Shown: piece after piece, positions 35,450-46,100 of the stretch
Layout of the letters: each line of letters begins with the position of its first letter
Numbering within the stretch: position 1 is the stretch's first letter
Assembly: GCF_027409185.1 (NCBI RefSeq)
Contig: NC_084469.1
Coordinates: 31,982,293-32,046,292, forward strand
DNA: 64,000 bases
Source of the DNA: Cynocephalus volans
Lineage: Eukaryota; Chordata; Mammalia; Dermoptera; Cynocephalidae
Direction: 5' to 3'
Translations under genes and position numbers: made by a program
Notes under the pieces: generated by a model
Database searches by the model: none
What the model was told of the DNA's origin: nothing
What the model saw: the letters and a program-made list of their open reading frames with translations, nothing else

Positions 35450-36200
35450 AAGCTTGACTGATGTCAGAGGTAGGGTCTGGGGGGCCCGACAGTTGGCATC
35501 AACACACCCATTCCTCTTACCAGGTTCTTGACTCTGCCACGGGAAAGAATTCAAGGGCAGAGCCACAGTAGAAAGTGAGAACAAATTTAATATAACAGAT
35601 AAGAAATACAGGTTCCGCAGAGAGAGTGTGGCATAGCTCCAGAGATTGAGCAGGGCCCACACCAAGTTTAACACAAAAGTGAGTTCAGTATAGACATCAA
35701 GTCTAACACAAAAGCAAGAAAAACATACTTATAGTTCAGTACAAAGCACAGGCTGGCTCAAGAGAATGAGCAGCCGCTTGCCGAAGTTAAGTTTGATACA
35801 AAGTAAAGTACACACACCTCAGCCAGTAAAGTCTGAGACACCTCCAGGAAAGTGATCAATAACCCTGCCTTCAGCTGAGATTCGGCTTTTGAAGTTTCTC
35901 TGTCTAATGAATATTCAATCAAAGGAGTGGTTCCCGGTTATGTAGCATTTAATCTTGCACATACTCAGTTGGTCTCTTCCTGGAGTACGTTCACTGGTTA
36001 GATCCTATCACATGCACCAAGCATATTCAAGAATATTCTGTGCTCTCTATTGAGAATGCCCTGCCGCTTGATTTGCATAAGCCAGCCCCTTGTGATCTCA
36101 TTTTTCCTGTGTTGGTGCTGAAAATAGGTCTAATTTGCAATGGTAGCTTTCTTCCAGGGCAGATCCCAGAGGAGAGGGCCTGAGACCTCAGGGAGTGGCT
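35450..36200 (-). mobile_element. Possible solitary LTR, family not recognised
   Basis: The segment from AGAAGCTTGACTGATGTCAG through CCACGGGAAAGAATTCAAGG to about 36200 has the texture of an ERV LTR in reverse orientation. It includes two degenerate internal repeats (AAGTTTAACACAAAAGTGAG and AAGTCTAACACAAAAGCAAG). No viral coding sequence is seen next to it. Borders and family are uncertain. Confidence 0.35.
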
Positions 36201-36818
36201 GGAAACACAGATGTGTGTCCTGAAACCAGAGCTCAGGGAAACCGAGTACCTCCTATATCACGATCATCAGCATTCTTGCAGTATTTGGAGGTGGAAGACT
36301 GGTGACTTACCATCCAGTGTGCTGGCTTTCCTTAGATTTTTTTTTCTACAGGGCACATGCACCTGGTGTCCCAAGTTCAGAGTCCCACAGACTACGATAA
36401 ACTTCTCTACTGTTATGGATTGGGAGGGATAATTACCTGACCAAGTGGGTGATAACGGAATACGGTGGCCATTTGATTTCATACAGATTTTCAATTAGTT
36501 CTACTGTGTTCAGCTCATCCGTACCCCTACTCTAGGGGCTATTGGTGCTCCAGTTCCTGAGTCTTTCTGGGGATCTGTGCTTATTGGCCCACCGCCACAC
36601 TGCAACATTTGACTTTTAACTTTCTCTGGTTTGCTAAATTAATTACCACTTGTCCATCTGATTTAGCTTCCAGAATATAGATGTCATCTCTTACCTAGCT
36701 TTGTGTCATCTCCAGGAGAGCAAGGAAGGGAACAGAGGTTCAGTCCTTCATGATTAACTACAAGAACATGATTTCTTTAATAATGCCTCTCCTCCATTTT
36801 TTCTAGTCTCTCCTTTTG

Positions 36819-36868
36819 AACTTTTTTTTTGGTGGCTGTCTGGTACAGGGATCGAAACCTGGACCTTT
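36819..36868 (-). repeat. Truncated tRNA-Ile SINE
   Basis: TTTTTTTTGGTGGCTGTCTG, GTACAGGGATCGAAACCTGG and ACC form the poly(A) end and B-box half of the SINE in reverse. The rest is absent. Confidence 0.75.
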
Positions 36869-37040
36869 CCATTTGAACTTTTAGATGGATGTTAGAACTT
36901 CTGGATCTATTCTCCATGTTCCTTAATGTTTCTTCCTCGCTTTACAGAGCGATATTTCTGTATGCTGCATTTTCAGAGAATTCTTTGGCCCAGTCTTTCG
37001 ACTCACAAGTTGGCTCTTCAGCTTTGTCCATTCTGCCATT

Positions 37041-37150
37041 AAGTTTTTTTTTGTTTTGGTTTTTTTGGTGGCTGGCTGGTTTGATGAACCGAACTCTTGA
37101 CCATGGTGTTACAACACAACACTTTAACAAACTGAGCTAACGCCAGCCCT
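37041..37150 (-). repeat. tRNA-Ile SINE monomer
   Basis: TTTTTTTGGTGGCTGGCTGG, CTCTTGACCATGGTGTTACA and ACTGAGCTAACGCCAGCCC form the reverse-complement body with a long T-rich tail. Confidence 0.85.
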
Positions 37151-38035
37151 GCCAGTGGGTTTTATTTTTTATTTTTTAATTTAATTTAATTTTTTTATAA
37201 TTAGAATATTTTTCATTACAAATCGTGATCGTTCCCTGTGCCCTTCACCGAACCTATCACTCCCCAACTCCCCTCCCTCCCTCCCAGCCATCACTAGTAT
37301 TCTTAGGTTTGACCTCTCCTTCTGAAAGTTCAACACACTACTGTGGTCTTTTCTTTTCTTTCTTTCTTTCCTTCCTTCCTTCCTTTCATCCTTCCCTCCC
37401 TCCCTCCCTCCCTCTTTCTTTCTTTCTCTGACTCTTTCTTTCCTTCCTTCCTTCCTTCACTCATTCTTAGCACCCATTTATGATTGAGAACATGTAGTAT
37501 TTTGCTTTCTGTGTCTGGCATATTTCACTTAACATAATTTTTCTCCAGGCTCATCCATGTTACTGCAAATGGCAGAATTTCATTCTTTTTTATGGCTGAG
37601 TAGTATTCCATTGTGTACATGTACCACATTTTCCTTATCCAGTCTTCTGTTGATGGACATTTAGGTTGGTTCCATAGTTTGGCTAGTGTAAATAGAGCTG
37701 CAATGAACATGGGAATGCAAGTATCCCTTCAACATGATGATTTCCATTCCTTTGGATATATATAGTCAGTAGTGGGATTGCTGGATCATATGGCAGTTCT
37801 ATCTGTAGTTGTCTGAGGAACCTCCATACTGTTTTCCATAATGGCTGTGCTAATTTGCAGTTCCACCAACAGTATAGCAGGGTTCTCCTTTCCCCGCATC
37901 CTCACCAGCATTTATTCTCCGGCCTTTTAATAATGGCCATTCTGACTGGGATAAGATGATATCTCAATGTGGTTTTGATTTGCATTTCCCTTATAATGAG
38001 TGATGCTGAGCATTTTTTCATGTACCTGTTCCTGC
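37150..38035 (-). mobile_element. L1 3' end, minus strand
   Basis: The minus-strand frame at 37710-37525 reads [20 protein letters not shown] and [11 protein letters not shown], the ORF2p C-terminal end. Sequence to 38035 continues upstream into ORF2 with stops. The 3' UTR carries a pyrimidine-rich microsatellite at about 37345-37460. Confidence 0.88.
37345..37460. repeat. (CTTT)/(CTTC) microsatellite
   Basis: Runs of CTTT, CCTT and CCCT units, nearly pure pyrimidine on the + strand, lie within an L1 3' UTR. Confidence 0.9.
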
Positions 38036-39019
38036 CATTTAGTTTTAATTTCAACAATTACCATTTTTTATTTCCAAGATCTCTCATTGTTTCACTTAAT
38101 AACTTCCAGTTCGTGTTTCATAATTGTACTACTCAGCCTTATCTCTTTGAAGATATTAATTACACTTATTTTAAAGTCCTATTCTGATACCTTATTAATT
38201 TAATTTCATCGGGTGTAAGTTCCTCCAGTTTTTTGAGTTTGTGTCTCGAACGGTATTAGAAACTTCTCAACTGCTTGGTGATTCTTCTTTTGTGCATTCC
38301 TCTTCGTAGCTGATGTTTTTTACTTGACTCTCTGTGGTCTTGGCTTTCACAGCCCAGTTGGGGAGCGGGGCTGCTGCTGCTGTCTGGGTTGCCCTCCGTA
38401 TTTGTTTTCACTGAAAGTCAGGAGTGAGTGGCTGCTTGTAAGGTACATGGGAAGTTTGTGTGCAGGGTGTGAATGCTCCTTGTTCCCTGTGGATAGCTTC
38501 CATGTGGCCACCACACCTCAGGGTATGGTCTCGCTTCCTCCTGAGGGAGAAGTCTTCTCTGTATCCCCACTGATGTTCTAGACTACAATTTCCCATTTTG
38601 GTCTAATCTAGTATGATATCTGTCTTTTAGCAAGTTCTCTCTTTCTATTCTACCAAGCATTTCTAGTTTTGGATCACAGTTATTGATTTATTTGTGATGT
38701 ATTTCCTATTGTTTCTATGGTTTGAATTTGGTGTGGAGGGATGAACTGCAGTATCAGTCAACCATCTTGTAACCAATATTGGGTATTTATTCTATACCAA
38801 ATCTCCTTAAATTGGTGACTGCAAAGATATATTTAAAAGGTCTTGTAATTCTCAAATTATAAACCAAAGAAGCAATAAGTAGTTTAACCCATATATCCTG
38901 CTTTCCAGTTTGTTGCAAAATTAGTTTACACTCCTTTTAATATTTAGATTAAACCATTCTGGGCTTCCACCCTCCCTATTAGGATGTATTCTTTTTCTTT
39001 CTCCAGGATTCTTCTTCCA

Positions 39020-39180
39020 TGATGATAGCTTACAGTTCTGTAGTACTTACTCTGGGACAGACATTCTTCTGGGTGCTTTTTACATATATCAACTCGTAAG
39101 AACTCCAGCCCCTCAGGGAGGCTTATTAAGTTTAATGGTTTAGTATGGGTTAGTACTTATTATTATCTTGGGGAGAACAA
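39020..39180 (+). repeat. MIR-like fragment
   Basis: GTAGTACTTACTCTGGGACA, GACATTCTTCTGGGTGCTTT and TCAACTCGTAAGAACTCCAG follow the MIR core on the + strand. Confidence 0.55.
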
Positions 39181-39359
39181 AATCTGAAAACTTGCTCAGT
39201 CAGCCAGAGATTCCTGTTCTCTTTTTTATGTTGTTGCTTTTACTTGCATATGGTGTTGCTGATGAAGCTCAGGCTGCCTGATAAGTTTGCTCTTTGTCTA
39301 CTGCTAAACATTCCATTGAACACTGAACAGCGAGAGTGTCATACCCTCTTGGACAGCGA

Positions 39360-39775
39360 TTGGTTCACAGGTGGACACATGGCCTAGGATGGGCTGATCA
39401 GAGTCAAAGAGGCTTTTTCTGGGACTTTGATGGAAACAGAAAGAATAAAGTCTTTGTGTTTCCCCTATAGCTGCCAAGTGTGTAGATTACAGGCCTGTTG
39501 ACTCCAGTGGTTCCCACTTGGAGAAAGCCTATTAGAGAAAAAAGCCAACGGAGAGGTAAAAAACACCAACAGCAAAACTGGGTCATGGAGGGAGAGAGAG
39601 CAGTGAGCCTGAGTCTTGATGACAGCGTTTGAACCCCTTGATCCAGGCTTGCCTGAGGTCAGACTAACCCTGAACTTTTAAGTAATAGGAACCAATAAAT
39701 GCCTTTTCTTTTTTAAAAGCCACTTTGAATTAACTTTCTGTTACATGTGACCAAAAGAGTCCTGAATAATGCAAG
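39360..39775 (+). repeat. Ancient interspersed repeat, family not named
   Basis: GGACACATGGCCTAGGATGG, GCTGATCAGAGTCAAAGAGG, CCTTGATCCAGGCTTGCCTG, AGGAACCAATAAATGCCTTT and ACCAAAAGAGTCCTGAAT occur in the order of a repeat I recognise from other mammalian genomes but cannot name with certainty. Confidence 0.5.
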
Positions 39776-40222
39776 GGATAAGGCAGGGGTACAGTCTCTA
39801 AGCTGGAGTACCTGGGCACCTGTAGATTGGGTCTAAGAAAGAGTGACTTAAAACAATGTGCCAACCTGTGAGTAACATTCTTCCCAGGCAGTCCAGAATC
39901 TGTGCAGGTGAGTTTAGGTGTGGAGTGAATTTCTTCCTGTCCTCATGCCTGGGCCCTTTTCCAGGTGGTGCTTTCCTCTGAATTGCTGAGATGTTCTCTC
40001 CTCAGGGTGGAAAGTTGTCATCTCCTAGATTTTCTCATGATTCTAGAGCTTCTCTGGGTGAGTCAGCCAGTTTAAAAGGCACTGCATTCGCATATGGAAG
40101 ACATTTTCCCAGTGATTGGCCATATGTTTTCACTTTGACTCACTATTTAATATTCATTTTTTTTATTCCTTATGTAGTTGGAAGTAGCAATCCTCTGTTT
40201 TTATTTTTATTTTTCCTGGAGA

Positions 40223-40223
<1 letters not shown>

Positions 40224-40280
<57 letters not shown>
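40224..40280. repeat. (TTA)n microsatellite
   Basis: About 18 uninterrupted TTA units, long enough to be polymorphic. Confidence 0.95.
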
Positions 40281-40281
<1 letters not shown>

Positions 40282-40463
40282 TTGGTTGAATTTCGTCTTA
40301 GTGCCTGCCCATTAAGTTTAAGAGGGGTGAAAAGATAGTTCTGAGAAGTACTAAAAAGTACTTCTCCTAAAGAAGTTACTTTAAAGTAGGTCACTTTGAT
40401 TTAGTGTCTCCTATTCAATTTGTATTTTTTCAGATAATATTATTCAGATAATATTCCATGTCC

Positions 40464-40560
40464 TTTTTTTTTTTGGTGGCTGGAGAGTATGGAGATCTGA
40501 ACCCTTGACCTTGTGTTACCAGTACCGTCCTCTAACCAACTGAGCTAACCAGCCAGCCCT
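40464..40560 (-). repeat. tRNA-Ile SINE monomer
   Basis: TTTTTTTTGGTGGCTGGAGA, CCCTTGACCTTGTGTTACCA and CTGAGCTAACCAGCCAGCCC form the body in reverse. CCATGT occurs on both sides as a short possible target-site duplication. Confidence 0.85.
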
Positions 40561-41618
40561 CCATGTTTTTCTATCACCATATAGAGAGCACCTTTCCACT
40601 GGCCAGCTAGTTTGTGTTAATTTTATGGTAATATTTGTCATTTTTTCTGTAGTTCCTAGTATCTGGTAGTGTTTTTATGAGAACAGCAAGTCAACCAATG
40701 CTTTTTTGGGGGTAAATTTTGGGTTGGGTTTTCTAAATCTCCCTTCCATAAATCTGCTCTAAAGCACTAATCTGTGGGGTGTTGTGGTCTCCATCTAACA
40801 TCAAAAAGTGGCATGACAAAAAAGTTTGTGACATCAAGATTTCACTGATGCATGTTCCACAAATGTTACAGCTTCTGCTCAGGCCACAGTGTCACCAACA
40901 TATATATGTGTGTATGTATATATGTATGTGTATATATGTATCTCCAGTGCTTTATTTTATAGAACAATAGTTTCTTAAAAAAATAAAATTTTAATTTTGA
41001 GAACACTGTTAGATTTACAGGAAAATTTGAAGATAGTACAGAGAATTTGTCACCAACATTCTGAAATTTGTTTTAAAATTTTTAGGTTGGGGGTTCTCTT
41101 TGGGGTTATTTGGTGGTGACCCCATACTTTTGTATAATGGCTAAGTAGAATATTTCAGGCAGTAACTGGATCTCAGCATCTCTCATAATCTGAGTGGATT
41201 ATATCAAGAAACCTTTCTACTAAAGAAGCATTTCCCTCTCGTTATATCTGTGCAACTGAGGTTGCTTTCTGGTTTCTGGTGGGATATACTTCTGCACAGT
41301 CTGTGAAGTGATTGATCAGTGCAAATATGCCTTTAAGGTTCCTCCTATCAGACTTTGAGGATAATATGAGGGAGCACCATTTATAACTACTACTTTGGAG
41401 GGCGTATACGGACAAAGTGTCCACGTTAGTAAGGGCTTTGTGTATGTTTCAATTGGATTTGACCTTCTCAGTTATTTTATACCCAAATGGCCAAGTATGC
41501 CATATCTTATAACAGAAATGTACAGTTATTTTACTGCATCTTAAATTTTTTTCTCTTCTTTTCCATAAAATTATATGGTTTGATTATCTTTTTTTGTTTG
41601 TTTTATTGTGAAGGGATT

Positions 41619-41621
<3 letters not shown>

Positions 41622-41649
<28 letters not shown>

Positions 41650-41653
41650 TTAA
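41622..41653. repeat. (TTTA)n microsatellite
   Basis: About seven to eight TTTA units. Confidence 0.9.
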
Positions 41654-41760
41654 TGAAATTTATTGCTTACAGTTTCTGAGGCTGGGAAGTCCAAAGTCCG
41701 TCTGATGGAGGCGACAGTGACCCAGAAGTCTCACATTGCAGGATGGTGGAAGCAGAGAAA

Positions 41761-41789
41761 GCAGAGAGAGAGAGAGAGAGAGAGAGAGT
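41761..41789. repeat. (AG)n microsatellite
   Basis: About 14 AG units between an LTR-internal-like fragment and an old L1 fragment. Confidence 0.9.
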
Positions 41790-41799
41790 GAGCTGTGAA

Positions 41800-42170
41800 G
41801 GGCTTTTAAATCAACTTTATTGAGGTATAGATCATGTACAATAAAATGCATTCATTTTAAGTGTATATTGCTGAGTTTTGACAAATTTATACACCCGCAT
41901 ATCCATTACCACATAAAAAATGGAACATTTTCATTACCTCAAATATTCCTTTATGTCCCATACCAGTCAACCTCCCTGGCCCCAGGAAACCACCGGTCTG
42001 CTTTCTGTGATTATAAATCAGAATTTGTCTTTTCTAGAGTTATGTATAAATGAAATCATACGTCCTATACTCTTGAATGTTGGCTTTATCCACTCAGCAT
42101 AATGTTTTTGTAATTTATCCACTTTATTGTGGGTATCACATTTTAAAGTCCATTACTTTAAAAAAATGTC
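41800..42170 (-). mobile_element. Old L1 3' UTR fragment
   Basis: AATCAACTTTATTGAGGTAT, ATAAAATGCATTCATTTTAA, GTGTATATTGCTGAGTTTTG and CAGGAAACCACCGGTCTGCT match the typical 3' part of old mammalian L1s in reverse. Confidence 0.8.
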
Positions 42171-42874
42171 TTAATAAACCACATGGCAAAACAATACTTT
42201 AATAGATATGAATTAAATAAATTGTAATAGGAAATTACAAATTGAAAATTGCAAACACGATACATATACATATACTACGTATACTTTGATCTTAAATTAC
42301 CTGTACAAACCCCAGCTGCAAACTCTTTCTAAAATCAGTCATACGCAAAATATCTGGTTTCTGAAGGGGCAGATGGAGTTCATTCCTGTTCGGAGTTGTT
42401 ACTGCTTGGTGGGTATTGAAGTTCAGGATCCGCATGTGGTTTCTCCTGCATTTTGGAGGAGGGTGCCGCATCACCACCTGGATCTGCACTCGATCTTGGG
42501 TGACAACCCCCAGGAGGGGAACGTTACATGTGTCTTGTTACAGCAGGTGAGGGTAGAAGCCTAGGCTCCCCACTCAGCATTTGGGGGTCGGGGTGGCAAT
42601 AGGCTGTGGCACTTTTCGTGGTGTATGGCTGGAATGGGGTAATTATTGTCTACAAGCTTTCTGTCTTGCTAAGTTGCTCTTTTGTGATCCTTTGGCCAGA
42701 GCGAGCAGGCTTTCTTGGGGACTTTGTTTGTGCCCATTGGTGTCTCTAGTGGCTTTTCTAGCATCCGGTTCCACATATATGAGGTAAAAAGAAAATGCTG
42801 GGAGTTCACTGCTATGTCATTCCTGAGGTTCCTAGCTGGTCTTTCTGTCTTTTCTCTACCTTTTAGAGTCTTCT

Positions 42875-43070
42875 TTTTTTAAAAAATTTTATTATTTATT
42901 TTATTTTATTTTTTTAAAAGGTGACCAGGAAGGGGATCTTAACCCTTGGCTTGGTGTTGTCAGCACCACGCTCACCAGTGAGCGAACCGGCCATCCCTAT
43001 ATGGGATCTGAACCCGTGGCCTTGGTGTTATCAGCACCACACTCTCCTGAGTGAGCCACGGGCCGGCCCT
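42875..43070 (-). repeat. Dimeric tRNA-Ile SINE with target-site duplication
   Basis: After a T/A-rich tail, two tRNA-like units follow in reverse. The first has GGGGATCTTAACCCTTGGCT and GTTGTCAGCACCACGCTCAC. The second has GGGATCTGAACCCGTGGCCT and GAGCCACGGGCCGGCCC. The units are joined by CGGCCATCCCTATA. TAGAGTCTTCTT occurs directly before (about 42864-42875) and after the element, a 12-bp duplication. Confidence 0.92.
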
Positions 43071-43169
43071 AGAGTCTTCTTATGTTTGTTTTATATGTAA
43101 TATTCATCTTTTTTAGCTATACTTAGTGAGAGTATAGTATATTATACTCATAGTATGCCTCTATTTCAT

Positions 43170-43188
43170 CTTCAGTTTATTACTTTTT
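43170..43188. repeat. Target-site duplication, left copy, of the 5.4-kb L1
   Basis: CTTCAGTTTATTACTTTTT is identical to 48621-48639. It marks the 3' (poly(A)) side of the minus-strand L1. Confidence 0.93.
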
Positions 43189-46100
43189 GTTTTGTTTTGT
43201 TTATATTTTTTTATTATTTTAATTTATCAATATACAATATACTTGATTTTCATGTCCCTTTACCAACTCCTCCTTTTCCTCCCTCCCTCTCCCCACTCCC
43301 TCCATCAACATCATATCTGTTCACTTAACAAAATAAAGGAATTGTGATTGTTTGTCTTCTTACCCCCCTATACATTTGTATATTTACTTATTTATTATTA
43401 TTAGCTCCCACAAATAAGTGAGAACATGTGGTATTTCTCTTTCTGTGCCTGGCTTATTTCATTTAGAATAATTTTCTCTAAGTCCATCCATGTTGCTGCA
43501 AATGGTAATATTTCATTTTTTTTTTTTATAGCAGAGTAGTATTCCATTGTGTAGATTTACCACAGTTTCCTTATCCACTCATCCAATGATGGCCATTTAC
43601 GCTGGTTCCAACTCTTGGCTATTGTTAATAGAGCTGCGATAAACACGGGAGTACAGGTACCCCTTCAACATGATGGATTCCATTCCTCTGGGTATATTCC
43701 CAGCAGTGGGATAGCTGGGTCATATGGTAGATCTATCTGTATTTGTTTGAGGAACCTCCATTCCATTTTCCATAGAGGCTGCACCATTTTGCAGTCCTAC
43801 CAACAGTGTATGTGAGTTCCTTTTTCTCTGCATCCTTGCCAGCATTTGTCATTCTCAGTCTTTTGGATATTAGTCATCCTAACTGGAGTGAGAGGGTATC
43901 TCAAAAGTGGTTTTGATTTGCATTTCCTGGATGCTGAGTGATGTTGAGCATTTTTCATGTGTCTGTTGGCCATTCACATATCTTCCTTTGAGAAATGCCT
44001 ATTCATGTCCTTTGTCCATTTTTTAATTGGGTTACTTTTTTTTTTCTTTTTCACTGTTTAGTTGTTTGAGTTCCTTGTATATTCTGGATGTTGACCCTCT
44101 GTCAGATGTATATGTTGCAAATATTTTCTCCTACTCTGTTGGTTGTCTTTTCACTCTGTTAATTGTTTCCTTTGCTGTGCAGAAGCTTTTTAGTTTGTTA
44201 TAATCCCATTTGTTTATTTTTCCTTTGGTTGCCTGTGTTTTGGGGGTCATATTCATAAAGTCTGTACCCAATCCTACTTCCTGGAGTGTTTCCCCTATGT
44301 TTTCTTTAAGGAGTTTTATTGTTTTGGGATGTATATTTAATTCTTTAATCCATTTTGAGTTGATTTTGGTATATGGTGATAGGTATGGGTTTAGTTTCAT
44401 TCTACTACAAATGTCCAATTTTCCCAGCACCATTTACTGAAGAGGCAGTCTCTTCTCCAGTGTGTAGTCTTGGTGCCTTTGTAGAAGATCAGATGGCTGT
44501 AGGTGTATGGTTTGATTTCTGGATTCTCTATTCTGTTCCATTGGTCCATGTGTCTTTTTATGCCAGTACCATGCTGTTTTGATTACTATAGCTTTGCAGT
44601 ATAGTTTAAAGTCAGGTAGTGTTATGCCTCCAGCTTTATTTTTTTTGCTCAGGATTGCTTTGGCTATTCATGGTCTTTTGTTTTTCCATATGAACGTTAG
44701 GATTGTTTTTCCCATTTCTGAGAAGAATGTCATTGGAATTTTGATGGGAATTGTGTTGAATCTGTAGATCACTTTGGGTAGCATGGACATTTTCACTATG
44801 TTAATTCTTCCAATCCAAGAGCATGGGATATCTTTACATCTTCTTGTGTCCTCCTTAATTTCTCTCAACTGTGGTTTGTGGTTCTCATAGAGATTTTTCA
44901 CATCCTTGGTTAAATTTATTCCTAGGTATTTTATTTTTTTGGTGGCTATTGTAAATGGGTTAGCTTTCTCGATTTCTTTTTCTGCCACTTCATTTTTAGA
45001 CTATAGAAGTGCTACTGATTTTTGCATGTTGATTTTGTATCCTGCAACTTTGCTGAAATCATTTATTAACTCTTAAGAGGTTTTTTTTGTAGAGTCTTTA
45101 GGCTGTTCTGTATATACATGTCAACTGAAAACAGGGACAGTTTGACCTCATCTTTTCCAGTCTGGATGCCCTTTATTTCCTTTTCTTCCCTGATTGCTCT
45201 GGCTAGTACTTCCAACATTATGTTGAATAGGAGTGGCAAGAGTGGGTGTCCTTGTCTTTTTCCTGTTCTTAAGGGGAAAGCTTTCAGTTTTTCTCCACTC
45301 AGGATGATGTTGGCAGTGGGTTTATCATATTTGGCTTTAATTGTGTTGAGATACTTTCCTTCCATACCCAATATATAGAGAGTCTTTATCATGAATGAAT
45401 GTTGAATTTTGTCAAATGCTTTTTCAGTCTCTATAGAGATGATCATATGCTTTTTGTCTTTGATTTTATTGATGTGATGTATCACATTTATTGCTTTGCA
45501 TATTTTGAACCAACACTGCATCCCTGGAATCCCACCTGATCATGGTGTATAATTTTATGTATGTGTTGCTGTATTCTATTAGCTAATATTTTATTGAGGA
45601 TTTTTGCATCTATATTCATCAATGATATTGGCCTATAGTTTTCTTTTTTTGCTGTATCTTCACCTGGATTTGGTATCAGGGTGACGTTTGCCTCATAGAA
45701 TGAGTTTGGAAGAATGGCCTCTGTGTCAATTTTTTGGAATAGTTTGTGGAAAATTGTTAATAATTCTTCTTTAAAGGTTTGGTAGAATTCTGCAGTGAAG
45801 CCATCCAGTCCTGGGCTTTTCCTTGTTGGGAGACTGCTGATAACACCTTCAATCTCTTTGATTGTTATTGGTCTGTTCAGATTTTCTATGTCTTCTTGGT
45901 TCAGACTTGGTAGTTTGTGTGTGTCCAAAAATATATCCATTTCCTCCAGATTTTCAAATTTGTTGACATATAGTTGTTTATAGTAATCTATAATGACTTC
46001 TTGTATTTCTGAGGTATCAGTTGTAATATCACCATTTTCATTTCTAATTTTTGTTATTTGTGTCTTCTCTTTTTTAGTTAGCCTTGCTAATGGTTTGTTG

